A stretch of DNA of 64,000 bases, taken from Lachnospiraceae bacterium (GTDB lineage Bacteria > Bacillota > Clostridia > Lachnospirales > Lachnospiraceae). The number at the start of each line of letters is the position of its first letter. The stretch's first letter is position 1. Below the pieces are notes generated by a model. The model was given only the letters and a program-made list of their open reading frames with translations. It ran no database searches and was not told the origin of the DNA. Positions 1 through 7,881 of this stretch are shown here, in pieces. The translations under genes were made by a program, and so were the position numbers. The stretch lies in contig JAQVCW010000001.1 of assembly GCA_028689585.1 (NCBI GenBank), positions 469,202 to 533,201 of the forward strand, in the 5' to 3' direction.

Positions 1-2
1 TG

Positions 3-737
3 TGTTATGCCGTAAGCGACCGTCCGGATGGGGGCTTTCACTACGGCGGAGTTCTGGTAGACCTGGGAGATCTTTACCTTGATGGCCGTACCGATGAGAA
101 CCACGCAAATAATTATCTCGGGAATACCCATGGCGGAATGCTGAATATCGGAAACGACTATTATATTTTCTACCACAGGCAGACGAACCGTACCTCCTAT
201 GCAAGACAGGCCTGTGCGGAAAAGCTGCGCCGCCGGCCGGACGGCAGTTTTTTGCAGGCAGAGATTACCAGCTGCGGACTAAACGGCGGTCCTTTAGACA
301 GTCTGGAACGCTATGAGGCGCGCATTGCCTGCAATCTCTGGGCAAAGGGACACCAGACTGGACGCACAGACGGCTTCGGCTCCAAAAAACGCCTGTCAGA
401 CCATCCCTATTTTACACAGACCGGAAAAGACCGGGAAAACAATGGTAATCAGTATATCGCTAATATGCGGGACGGTGCCTGTGCCGGTTTTAAATATTTC
501 CACTTCAATGGGTTTGAAACAAAGATCCAGGTCTGCCTGAGCGGCAGTGGAAAAGGAAGCTTTCTGGTCTCCGATGATCCTGATTTCCGGACGATTCTGT
601 CAGAAATCACGATCCATGTTCAGGGTGAAACACAGGGCTTCACCGGCATACTTCAGGTAATGGAAGGAAACAGACCTCTTTATTTCCTGTTCTCCGGAAC
701 AGGGGCTGTGAATTTTCACACTTTTACAATGAAATAA
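3..737 (+). CDS. Glycoside hydrolase family 43 protein, C-terminal part (partial)
   Basis: The reading frame is open from the left edge, so the start lies outside the window; 244 residues are present. The motif NTHGGMLNIGNDYYIFYHR and the following RTSYARQACAEK are typical of the last blades of the five-bladed GH43 propeller (arabinofuranosidase/xylosidase type). The last about 120 residues form a beta-rich tail resembling the carbohydrate-binding C-terminal part of such enzymes. The role would be cleavage of arabinose or xylose side chains from plant glycans. The catalytic Asp/Glu residues lie mostly upstream of the window, so activity and exact substrate cannot be judged. The family call is firm; the substrate is inference. 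Confidence 0.85.
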   Translation, partial: CYAVSDRPDGGFHYGGVLVDLGDLYLDGRTDENHANNYLGNTHGGMLNIGNDYYIFYHRQTNRTSYARQACAEKLRRRPDGSFLQAEITSCGLNGGPLDSLERYEARIACNLWAKGHQTGRTDGFGSKKRLSDHPYFTQTGKDRENNGNQYIANMRDGACAGFKYFHFNGFETKIQVCLSGSGKGSFLVSDDPDFRTILSEITIHVQGETQGFTGILQVMEGNRPLYFLFSGTGAVNFHTFTMK

Positions 738-743
738 AGTAGA

Positions 744-772
744 TTGCATTTTTTACCTGAAAATATTATAGT
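744..772 (+). promoter_or_regulatory. Candidate sigma-A promoter for the two-component operon
   Basis: TTGCAT (744-749) and TATAGT (767-772) are separated by 17 bp, just after the GH43 stop and 26 bp before the response-regulator start. A match by eye only. Confidence 0.4.
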
Positions 773-797
773 AATATCAGAGTTAGGAGGCTGTATT

Positions 798-1502
798 ATG
801 ATTCAGATCGCAATTGTGGAAGATGATAAGCGTTTTTCCGCCACCCTTCAGAAATGTCTTGACCGATATGCACAGGAAAACGATATCCAGTTCCGCATCA
901 GCACTTATACGGATGGCTACGCAATCGTAGAAAATTACCGCAAGGCATTTGATATCATCCTGATGGACATTGAAATGGGTCTGATGAATGGCATGGAGGC
1001 GGCACGGGAAATTCGCAAAACCGATCAGGAGGTTGTTATCATCTTTATTACCAATATGGCACAGTATGCGATCCAGGGATATGCCGTTTCTGCTCTGGAC
1101 TACGTTCTGAAGCCGATCAACTATGTCGCATTTTCGGAGAGTCTGAAAAAGGCAGTTGCCAAGCTGAAAAACAACACAGAAAAAATAATTTCAATCACAT
1201 TAAAGAGCGGAATGATCCGTCTGAAATCCTCGGAAATCTACTGGATTGAAAGCTATGGTCATCATCTGCTCTTTCATTCCTCAAAGGGAGATTATGACAC
1301 AACCGTGTACTCTCTCAGAGAAATAGAAGAAAAACTGCGTCCGGATGGTTTTCTGCGTGCCTCCAGCGGAATGCTGGTCAATCTGCAAAAGGTTACCGGC
1401 ACCCGAAACGGCTATATTCTGGTGGATGGTAAAGAACTCGCTTTGAGTCGGGGAAGAAAAAATGAATTTATGACAGCCCTGGTCAGCTATATGATGGAGT
1501 AA
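798..1502 (+). CDS. LytTR-family response regulator
   Basis: A 234-residue regulator. Residues 1-120 are a receiver domain: acidic pocket E8-D9-D10, phospho-acceptor D57 (in ILMDIEM), T85 and K105 (in VLKPI). Residues about 130-234 are a LytTR DNA-binding domain. I chose the ATG at 798 because AGGAGG lies 7 bp upstream (785-790); an in-frame ATG at 744 has no ribosome site. The gene is followed 3 bp later by its cognate histidine kinase. LytTR/GHKL pairs in Clostridia usually respond to peptides or cell-surface state; here the downstream gene is a broken beta-galactosidase and the upstream one a GH43 glycosidase, so the target is unknown. Confidence 0.92.
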   Translation: MIQIAIVEDDKRFSATLQKCLDRYAQENDIQFRISTYTDGYAIVENYRKAFDIILMDIEMGLMNGMEAAREIRKTDQEVVIIFITNMAQYAIQGYAVSALDYVLKPINYVAFSESLKKAVAKLKNNTEKIISITLKSGMIRLKSSEIYWIESYGHHLLFHSSKGDYDTTVYSLREIEEKLRPDGFLRASSGMLVNLQKVTGTRNGYILVDGKELALSRGRKNEFMTALVSYMME

Positions 1503-1505
1503 AAC

Positions 1506-2837
1506 ATGACGAATATTCTTGATATCCCTAAAATTTATACGGCGATTGCCGAGTGGATGGCCTGTGTCACCGCTATTCTTATATACCGGCACTATGTCTC
1601 AAAAAAGCCGCGTGATCTGATGCTTTTGTTCGGAGGTCTTGCCTTTTCTTATCTTCTGATAAGACAGTTTCAGCACTTCTGTGAAACTCTGACCGGTCCG
1701 CTCTGGCTGCTTGCCATGGTCTGCGCTGTCAGCGTAATGCTCCTGACCCTGAAGCTGTCGCTGCACCTCAACTGGAAGGCTGCGCTCTATCTTACTTCCC
1801 GCGTATTTATCTGGGCAGAACTGGCAGCGAGTCTGGAATGGCAAATCTGGTTTTTCTATACCTTTTACCGTGACAATGTCTTCAATGCAGTCACTGCATT
1901 CTTATCCGCTATTGTTATTTATGTGCTCATATATCTGGTCTTCTACTGGATTGAAAGTCATGATCTGATGCCGGAATTAACACCACAAAAACTTCAGGCC
2001 TCCGGCCGGCAGATTATTACCTCCTGGCTGATTACTTTCTCCCTTTTTGCGCTCAGTAACCTGAGTTATTTCCTGCATGGTACTCCTTTTGTGGGAAGTA
2101 CCGTTACTGATATTTTTTATATTCGGACACTGTCAGATACCATCGGTGTCATCGCTTCCCAGTTATTTCACCTTCAAAAAAGAGATCTGGAACGAAAAGA
2201 GGAGGCTATGGCTCTGCGTCTGACCCTCCGCAACCAGTATGTCCAATTCCGTTCCTCTCAGGATAATATCGACATGATCAATCGTAAGTATCATGATCTG
2301 AAGCATCAGCTTCAGATACTCAGAGAGGATACCAGCGATCAGCAGCGTATAAAATACATTGACGAGATTGAAGAGGATCTCCGACCATATGAAGCAGAAA
2401 ACAAAACCGGAAATCCGATTCTAGACACTCTGCTCACTTCTAAACAAAACCGCTGCATCAAAGAAGGCATCACGATGATCGTAGTCGCGGATGGCGTTCT
2501 CCTGAAGCATCTGAAGGTAATGGATCTCTGCACCATTTTCGGAAATGCACTTGATAACAGCATCGAGCATGTTATGAAAATTCCAGAAACTGATCACCGG
2601 CTTATCCATGTAACGGTCTCTCAGAAAAACAGCTTTATCTGCATTCTCGTTGAAAACTATTACATGGGACGGCCAATCACTAACGGTGAAATTCCCGAAA
2701 CCACAAAGGACAATACTGTTTATCATGGCTATGGTCTGAAAAGCATCAAATATACGGTAGAACAATACGGCGGATATATCAATACCAGTGTCCGCGACAA
2801 CTGGTTCCGGCTCGAAATGATTCTTCCGGAATTGTAA
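1506..2837 (+). CDS. GHKL-domain sensor histidine kinase, AgrC-like
   Basis: A 443-residue membrane sensor. The first about 210 residues are mostly hydrophobic, with about six predicted transmembrane segments. A coiled linker leads to the phospho-acceptor His263 in the motif YHDLKHQL, the form seen in AgrC/CitA-like GHKL kinases. The ATP-binding domain follows, with the N box FGNALDNSIEH near residue 350 and a GYGLKSI glycine box near 415. It starts 3 bp after the response regulator, so both are translated from one message and should form a phosphorelay at the membrane. The signal it senses cannot be read from the sequence. Confidence 0.9.
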   Translation: MTNILDIPKIYTAIAEWMACVTAILIYRHYVSKKPRDLMLLFGGLAFSYLLIRQFQHFCETLTGPLWLLAMVCAVSVMLLTLKLSLHLNWKAALYLTSRVFIWAELAASLEWQIWFFYTFYRDNVFNAVTAFLSAIVIYVLIYLVFYWIESHDLMPELTPQKLQASGRQIITSWLITFSLFALSNLSYFLHGTPFVGSTVTDIFYIRTLSDTIGVIASQLFHLQKRDLERKEEAMALRLTLRNQYVQFRSSQDNIDMINRKYHDLKHQLQILREDTSDQQRIKYIDEIEEDLRPYEAENKTGNPILDTLLTSKQNRCIKEGITMIVVADGVLLKHLKVMDLCTIFGNALDNSIEHVMKIPETDHRLIHVTVSQKNSFICILVENYYMGRPITNGEIPETTKDNTVYHGYGLKSIKYTVEQYGGYINTSVRDNWFRLEMILPEL

Positions 2838-2859
2838 GAATGGCAGGAGGAATGTCTTT

Positions 2860-3735
2860 ATGAAAACAGTCAATTTTTCTAATCATTGGACCTGCCAACA
2901 TCCGGGAGATACCAATACCAGAAACAATGTTACCCTTCCCCATGATGCCATGCTTTCAGAACCTCGCACAGCGAATGCCCCCGGCGGTGCCAGTACAGGC
3001 TGGTTTGAGGGATTTGACTACGTCTACGAAAAGATGTTTGATGTACCTGTCCACTGGGCAGAGCAGTGTGTAATCTTTGAATTTGAAGGGATCTACCGCC
3101 ATGCCCGGGTGTACCTGAACGGACAGGAGGCGGCGTTCTGCCCCTATGGCTACTCCGGCTTTTACGTGGAGGCCAATCCTTTTCTAAACTTCGGGGGCGG
3201 AAACACGATCCGTGTCATTGCCCGCAATGCTGATCAGCCTAACAGCCGCTGGTACTCCGGTGCCGGAATCTACCGTCCGGTGTGGCTGCATCTGCTTCCC
3301 ATGGAACACATTTCTATGGATGGGATCAAAATCAGGACACTGTCTTACGAAAAGCCTGAGATTCAGGTGAGTGTAGATCGCGTGGGGGACGGTTCTGTCA
3401 GGGTGGAAATTCTGGGCGGCGATCCCGAGTGTAGCGGAGGTACCGGGCGGCGGCGACCCTGAGTGAAGCGGAGGTACCGGGCGAGGCGGCGGCTCTTGGA
3501 TCTGTAACGATACGGAAGGGCCAGAACTGTGTAAGTCTCTCCCTGCCGGATGCCCGGCTTTGGTCGCCGGGAATGCCCAATCTGTATACCTGCCGGGTAA
3601 CCTATGGGGAAGATATAAGGGAAGAACCGTTCGGAATCCGTATCATCGAGTGCGACAGCAAAAAAGGCTTTCGCATCAACGGCAGTCGTGTCATCCTCCG
3701 GGGAGCATGCATTCACCACGACAACGGTCTGCTCC
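2860..3735 (+). pseudogene. Broken GH2 beta-galactosidase, N-terminal part
   Basis: The first 190 codons (ATG 2860 behind AGGAGG) match the jelly-roll sugar-binding domain of GH2 enzymes (NHWTCQHPGD, YRHARVYLNGQ, RWYSGAGIYRPV). The frame then reaches a stop at 3460-3462. The protein resumes in another frame (LWSPGMPNLYTCRVTYGED, then GFRINGSRVILRGACIHHDN), which is the start of the GH2 catalytic barrel. The shift fits a 62-bp insertion at 3423-3484: removing it restores ILGGEAAALGSV in one frame. The gene then ends abruptly at about 3735, where integrase codons begin, so the catalytic domain is missing. It cannot make an active enzyme. Confidence 0.88.
3415..3488 (+). repeat. Two imperfect 34-bp tandem copies inserted in the GH2 gene
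   Basis: The units at 3421-3454 and 3455-3488 share GAGTG-AGCGGAGGTACCGGGCG. The GC-rich 62-bp core (3423-3484) is flanked by sequence that joins in frame if it is removed. Length 62 is not a multiple of three, which explains the frame shift. Confidence 0.75.
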
Positions 3736-3822
3736 AGCCTTGCCATGACAATGGATTTATACAGCCATGTGTTACCTGAAGTGAAAGCTGCTGAGATGGA
3801 AAAGATTGCGTGTATGTTCTAA
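3736..3822 (+). pseudogene. Tyrosine recombinase (integrase) C-terminal remnant
   Basis: Read from 3736 the sequence gives SLAMTMDLYSHVLPEVKAAE followed by MEKIACMF and a stop. This is the typical end of a phage/ICE-type tyrosine integrase; LYSHV contains the catalytic tyrosine. Only 28 codons are left, fused directly to the truncated GH2 gene with no start of its own. It is a scar of a lost or rearranged mobile element. The TGTGTAAA-rich sequence just after (3838-3862) could be part of an old attachment site, but I see no second copy. Confidence 0.8.
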
Positions 3823-3925
3823 TCTACTTTAAAAAAGTTGTGTAAAGCTGTGTAAAAACTGTGTAGTACTTGATTTTTTTCCAAAACCATGTTATACTCC
3901 ACACCGTTACAAAAGCCCCAAAAAC

Positions 3926-3992
3926 AAGGTCAAATCGGGCTTCCGGCGATTCCCGCCGTAAAATGAATCGTGTGTTCGGGACCTTCCACACG
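3926..3992 (+). promoter_or_regulatory. Pseudoknot leader of queT, candidate preQ1-type riboswitch
   Basis: Three helices can be paired by eye. AAGGTC (3926-3931) pairs with GACCTT (3980-3985). CGGCG (3944-3948) pairs with CGCCG (3954-3958) as a small hairpin. CGTGTG (3969-3974) pairs with CACACG (3987-3992). The GACCTT strand lies inside the loop of the last hairpin, so the fold is a pseudoknot. It ends 13 bp before the ribosome site of queT. Known preQ1 riboswitches control queT-type genes and are pseudoknots. I could not match it to a specific class (I, II or III). Confidence 0.6.
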
Positions 3993-4021
3993 TAAAACAA
4001 AACTAAAGGAGATAATTGAAT

Positions 4022-4522
4022 ATGAGAGACAAAAAAGTACTGTTTCTGGTGCAGGCTGCTGCGATTGCAGCCATCTACGTGGTGTTGACTATGCTGTTCG
4101 CCCCGCTGAGCTTTGGTGAAGTCCAGGTTCGTTTTTCGGAGGCGCTCACCGTTCTTCCCTATTTTACCTCGGCAGCCATTCCCGGTCTGTTCGTTGGATG
4201 TATTATCGGGAACTTCATGGGCGGTGCCATTCCCATCGACATCATTTTCGGCAGCATTGCCACATTGATCGGGGCTGTTTTTTCTTACCATTTAAGAAAA
4301 AGCAAACTTCTGGTTCCCCTTCCTCCGATTGCTGCCAACACGATCATTGTACCATTTGTATTGTTCTACGGCTACGGAGTCAATCTTCCGATTCCATTCA
4401 TGATGCTGACCGTAGGCTTGGGCGAGGTTCTTTCCTGCGGAGTCATCGGCCTTGTGCTGCTGTTTGCTCTGGACCGCTATAAGGGAACAATTTTTGGTGT
4501 GAATCGTTCCACCAGTATGTAA
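4022..4522 (+). CDS. queT: QueT-family queuosine-precursor transporter (ECF S component)
   Basis: A 166-residue, very hydrophobic protein with about five to six membrane segments. It carries the QueT-family pattern: LTMLFAPLSFGEVQVRFSEA near residues 25-45, GNFMGGAIPIDIIFGSIATL near 65-85 and LGEVLSCG near 140. QueT is the substrate-binding subunit of an energy-coupling-factor importer for preQ0/preQ1, the precursors of the tRNA base queuosine. The shared ECF ATPases are not in this window. ATG 4022 fits AAAGGAG (4005-4011) better than the in-frame TTG at 4016. It is monocistronic, with a structured leader and a strong terminator. Confidence 0.9.
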   Translation: MRDKKVLFLVQAAAIAAIYVVLTMLFAPLSFGEVQVRFSEALTVLPYFTSAAIPGLFVGCIIGNFMGGAIPIDIIFGSIATLIGAVFSYHLRKSKLLVPLPPIAANTIIVPFVLFYGYGVNLPIPFMMLTVGLGEVLSCGVIGLVLLFALDRYKGTIFGVNRSTSM

Positions 4523-4575
4523 TAATTTTGAAAGCTGTAAAGGCACCCTTCTGTCGGTGCTTCTCCGCAGCAGAA

Positions 4576-4624
4576 AAGAGGACTGTGACACTCAGATCGT
4601 GTGCCGCAGTCCTCTTCTTTTTTT
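4576..4624 (+). terminator. Rho-independent terminator of queT
   Basis: AAGAGGACTG (4576-4585) pairs perfectly with CAGTCCTCTT (4607-4616), followed by a run of T to 4624. Confidence 0.85.
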
Positions 4625-4644
4625 CGTATCAGATTTCAAGAACG

Positions 4645-4716
4645 CCTCTGAGACTGAATTGCTGCCCCACCGCCTATAAAGGCGGGGTGCCCCACTGAGG
4701 TGTAGTTCCTCTGAGT
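4645..4716. repeat. GC hairpin flanked by 8-bp direct repeats
   Basis: CCTCTGAG occurs at 4645-4652 and 4709-4716. Between them, CCGCC (4670-4674) and GGCGG (4681-4685) form a hairpin around TATAAA, extended by CCCC/GGGG. It may be a degenerate element end, but no transposase is near. Confidence 0.35.
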
Positions 4717-4766
4717 TGCTTCTTTTCCGTCTTTCCCTGTCTCTGCCTGCATTTCTAATTTATTCC

Positions 4767-7238
4767 CTAATCCAGATAACTGATAAATACGTTTCCAGCG
4801 CCTTCAAACATCTCTTTGCTGTCATTCATTCCCGCGTAATACCATTCCGTTCCATTTGGATCCAGCAGATAGGTGTTATACTCATCATATCCCACAATCG
4901 TCACCGGCCCGTCTGCCGTCATGGCAATCACCGGCCTTCCATGGCTGACAAAATACAGCACTTCATCCAGAGTACATCCGCTCAGATCCACCACAGTTTT
5001 TCCGATGCCGCTTTCCAGTGCGGCCAGATCTGTCGTTCCCGCCACGACGACTGCAGGCAGGTCTGTCACCTCCAGCTTTGCCGTAGTCCCTTTGTCGCCC
5101 CTCACCCAGACATAATTCTGGAGGCTGTCCACCACGACTCCCATCTTTTCGTCCGCATAGACAATCGCTTCATTCACATTAGCGAAAATACGATCCAGCT
5201 TTCCGGCAGAATAGACAAAGCAGGTCTTCTGCTTCTCATAATTCACCGGAATTTCCAGCGTCCTGGAGGTGTCATAGGTAATGATCTTGCTGCGCACTAC
5301 CTGAGGATTCTCCGTGGAAACCGTAGTTCCTACACGAAGCACCACCTCTGTCTGCTTCCGGTCTGAGGTCCTGGTTGCCGTTCCCAACGCCACCGAGTCC
5401 TCCGTGTCCGTATTCACAATATGGTCTTCTGCCGCTTCCGCAAAACCTTCCCCGCTCTTTGTCATTCTGGTCAGCGTCAGCATATTGTCGCTCTGCCAGG
5501 TATCTGTGACATAAAATCCTGTCGGTTCATAAGTTTTGACGGCGGTTCCGGCGGAATCCTCGATCACCAGCCGGTACATCGGAAAAATTCCATTTCCGCC
5601 ATGTTCCGCACTGACATCGCTCTTCTTTGCGATTCCATAGATCACATCTTCTTTCATAAAGCCCACCGGACGGATAAATTCATCACTGCCGCAGGTGATC
5701 TCCCTCACAGACTCTGTCTCAAGATCGATTACGCACAAAGTGCCGGAGCCGTATTCTTCTCCCTCCTTCAGCCAGCTAAAATACTGTCCCGAAGCAGATA
5801 CCCCATGGCAGTTTTGCTTCACATCCGTAACTACGCTGTCAAACAGTCTGCTGTTTAGATCTACCCGGTATACCGTCCCCTCCAGCATCACATAAAATTT
5901 GGATTCGTCCGCTGAAATGTAAGACAGGCTGTCCACATCTTTCTGCAGCTTGTCCGCTGTCTCCATGCTGGAAATGAAGATCTTCTCATCCACCATAGAG
6001 GATGCCCCCTCATAATAATAGACAGCCACGCCATTTTCACCTTCATGAGTGCCCCGGTTCATATAGCCATTCACGGAAAACCAGATATCACCATCTGTAC
6101 TTACCCGCAGAATTTTGATTTCATTCTGATCGTAAAAATCCCTGTAATCAATGTTTTCTTTTTGCGGGAAGCTGAATACCTGAGTCAGCTTTCCTGAACT
6201 GATATCATAAGTCCACAGTTCATCCTCCTGTACAAAAGCAATGATCCTGTTCTTTTCATCTGAGGCATATTCCACATTCTTATCCGTAATTCCCAGGTTG
6301 ATCCCAATGGAACTGAGAACATTATTTTCCGGATTGAAAATCTCATCCGTCGTCCGTTCAAAATTCAGCAGGAACACACGGCTGTCCGTATAACGAACCC
6401 TGTAATATTCATGCACATTAAATACTTCCGTGACACCTGAAGTATTAGTGGACGCAATCCGGTAATCCAGCGTCAGCGTTGCCGTATTCTCATTGATCTC
6501 CATCAGCCTTGGAATCGGTTTGTAATAAATCTGAGGCTTCAGATTCGCCCAGGTCAGTTGGGCCACACTGTCATGAATATCCATGAACGCCAGGGTTGCC
6601 TCTTCATCCGTTGTCTCGTCCGGCTCCACTGCTGCACCGATCGTGTTCTGATCCGTTCCATTAATGCATTTATCATAAAAACCGCTGACGTAATTCAGAT
6701 AATCCTTCGTATGCAGTCCATCCGCCAACAGTACATGAGTATAGTAATAAATATCCCGTCCTCCGGAAGTGATCTGGATTTTCAGCATATATTCCTGATT
6801 CATGTACATTTTATTCTGAAGGCTCAGGGTTGCATTCAGGTAATCATCGTTCTTTTCCAGCTTCACCACCTTGGTGTTCTCCAGAGATTCCGTCCCGTCC
6901 AGGCTGATCACTTCATAGGATACGCTGTCAATGGTAGCGCTGAATGCCTGAATCTGAATATTCAGTTCACGGTTCGACTCCAATGGAGTGATACTGTCCC
7001 TGATATAAGTCACATCCATTTCTCTGGAATACCCATGCAGACAGTTATAATTTACTCCGTCCTTCTGCATATATACCAGCGGAAATGTGGAATTCGCCAT
7101 CGTTTCCGCCACATCCGGAGTCACCTGATTGATCATTCTGCTGAATGCCAGAACCGCTCCCAAAAACAGCACCAGCAAAAATAAAATATGCAGGAATATG
7201 TTCCTGACCTTTTTCATACGTTCCTTCATCGAATTCAA
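4767..7238 (-). CDS. Membrane-anchored extracellular protein with propeller-like body and C39-like C-terminal domain
   Basis: An 823-residue protein with one transmembrane segment near residues 12-32 (IFLHILFLLVLFLGAVLAF), so most of it should lie outside the cell. Residues about 300-600 have repeated beta-strand blocks with propeller character (for example DELWTYDISSGKLTQVFSF and GTVYRVDLNSRLF). Residues about 690-823 look like a cysteine-peptidase C39-type fold: LDEVLYFVSHGRPVIAMTAD, then VGYDEYNTYLLDPNG. The usual catalytic Cys is not obvious at the start of that domain, so it may be an inactive, binding version. Function is unknown; homologous architectures appear as conserved hypothetical proteins in Lachnospiraceae. 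It is transcribed alone and converges on queT. Confidence 0.75.
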   Translation of the reverse strand: MNSMKERMKKVRNIFLHILFLLVLFLGAVLAFSRMINQVTPDVAETMANSTFPLVYMQKDGVNYNCLHGYSREMDVTYIRDSITPLESNRELNIQIQAFSATIDSVSYEVISLDGTESLENTKVVKLEKNDDYLNATLSLQNKMYMNQEYMLKIQITSGGRDIYYYTHVLLADGLHTKDYLNYVSGFYDKCINGTDQNTIGAAVEPDETTDEEATLAFMDIHDSVAQLTWANLKPQIYYKPIPRLMEINENTATLTLDYRIASTNTSGVTEVFNVHEYYRVRYTDSRVFLLNFERTTDEIFNPENNVLSSIGINLGITDKNVEYASDEKNRIIAFVQEDELWTYDISSGKLTQVFSFPQKENIDYRDFYDQNEIKILRVSTDGDIWFSVNGYMNRGTHEGENGVAVYYYEGASSMVDEKIFISSMETADKLQKDVDSLSYISADESKFYVMLEGTVYRVDLNSRLFDSVVTDVKQNCHGVSASGQYFSWLKEGEEYGSGTLCVIDLETESVREITCGSDEFIRPVGFMKEDVIYGIAKKSDVSAEHGGNGIFPMYRLVIEDSAGTAVKTYEPTGFYVTDTWQSDNMLTLTRMTKSGEGFAEAAEDHIVNTDTEDSVALGTATRTSDRKQTEVVLRVGTTVSTENPQVVRSKIITYDTSRTLEIPVNYEKQKTCFVYSAGKLDRIFANVNEAIVYADEKMGVVVDSLQNYVWVRGDKGTTAKLEVTDLPAVVVAGTTDLAALESGIGKTVVDLSGCTLDEVLYFVSHGRPVIAMTADGPVTIVGYDEYNTYLLDPNGTEWYYAGMNDSKEMFEGAGNVFISYLD

Positions 7239-7460
7239 TATCTCCCCTTATGGAAATGTCAATAAAAATCTTTTCTCTGCGGCGCACTTGCTATTCACGG
7301 CTCATAAGAGAACGCTGCGGGAAGCACACCCTTTCGTGCTTCGCACGCATCATCGGGGCAAATATGCCGCGCCAACTACGTTTCATCTTACCACGGAACG
7401 CTGTATTAGTAAAGAATATCTGCGCATCCATATACCGAAGAGCTACAGTTCAGTCTTGAA

Positions 7461-7755
7461 ATGAGGACGCCTTCCGGGTGGCTGCCCCAGGTATGCTGCA
7501 GGTGCTGTTTCGAAAGCCAAGAACATCTAAGGCTTCCGCAAAATATTCCAAAAGCAGGAATTGGGAGCCATAACTCACCTTCGGTTCAAACAAATGACTC
7601 CCAATTCCTATGGAACATCTTGCGGAACCCAAGATGCTACCTTCGTCTCTGCGAGACTCCGTGTTCTCGATTGCTTTGCAATCGGAACATATTTTAGGCT
7701 TTCTGCAAATGCACCTGCAGCATACCTGGGACAGCCACCCGGAAAGCGTCCTCAT
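7461..7755. repeat. 295-bp imperfect palindromic element with nested hairpins
   Basis: The outer arms at 7461-7507 and 7709-7755 are inverted copies (ATGAGGACGC to GCGTCCTCAT, including the GTATGCTGCAGGTGC stretch). An inner hairpin pairs 7531-7549 with 7612-7630, and GGAATTGGGAG (7557-7567) with CTCCCAATTCC (7598-7608). Small hairpins also sit at about 7670-7684. Because the arms are inverted, both strands give short open frames starting with nearly the same peptide; these are not genes. It is a MITE-like or structured-RNA candidate. Confidence 0.7.
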
Positions 7756-7785
7756 TCCAAGGGTAAACTGTAACGCCGAAGGCTG

Positions 7786-7852
7786 TTCTTGTATGGGCGC
7801 ACCCTATACAAGAACGAAACCCGCCAGCACCCATAGATACTGGGCTGGCGGG
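7786..7852 (-). terminator. Two strong hairpins, probable terminator of the Met-rich gene
   Basis: TTCTTGTAT and ATACAAGAA close one hairpin (7786-7815). CCCGCCAGC (7820-7828) and GCTGGCGGG (7844-7852) close another, lying 30 bp after the stop of the minus-strand gene. The T-run on the minus strand is weak. Confidence 0.55.
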
Positions 7853-7881
7853 CATTTTACCTCTTAATGCGGAAGCTGCTG

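Noticed and set aside
4645..4716. Insertion-sequence end or transposon footprint
   Set aside because: A hairpin with flanking 8-bp repeats is suggestive, but no transposase and no second end were found; kept only as a weak repeat.
7450..7755. Two short frames on opposite strands starting with nearly the same peptide
   Set aside because: The shared peptide comes from the inverted arms of the palindromic element, so these are not genes.
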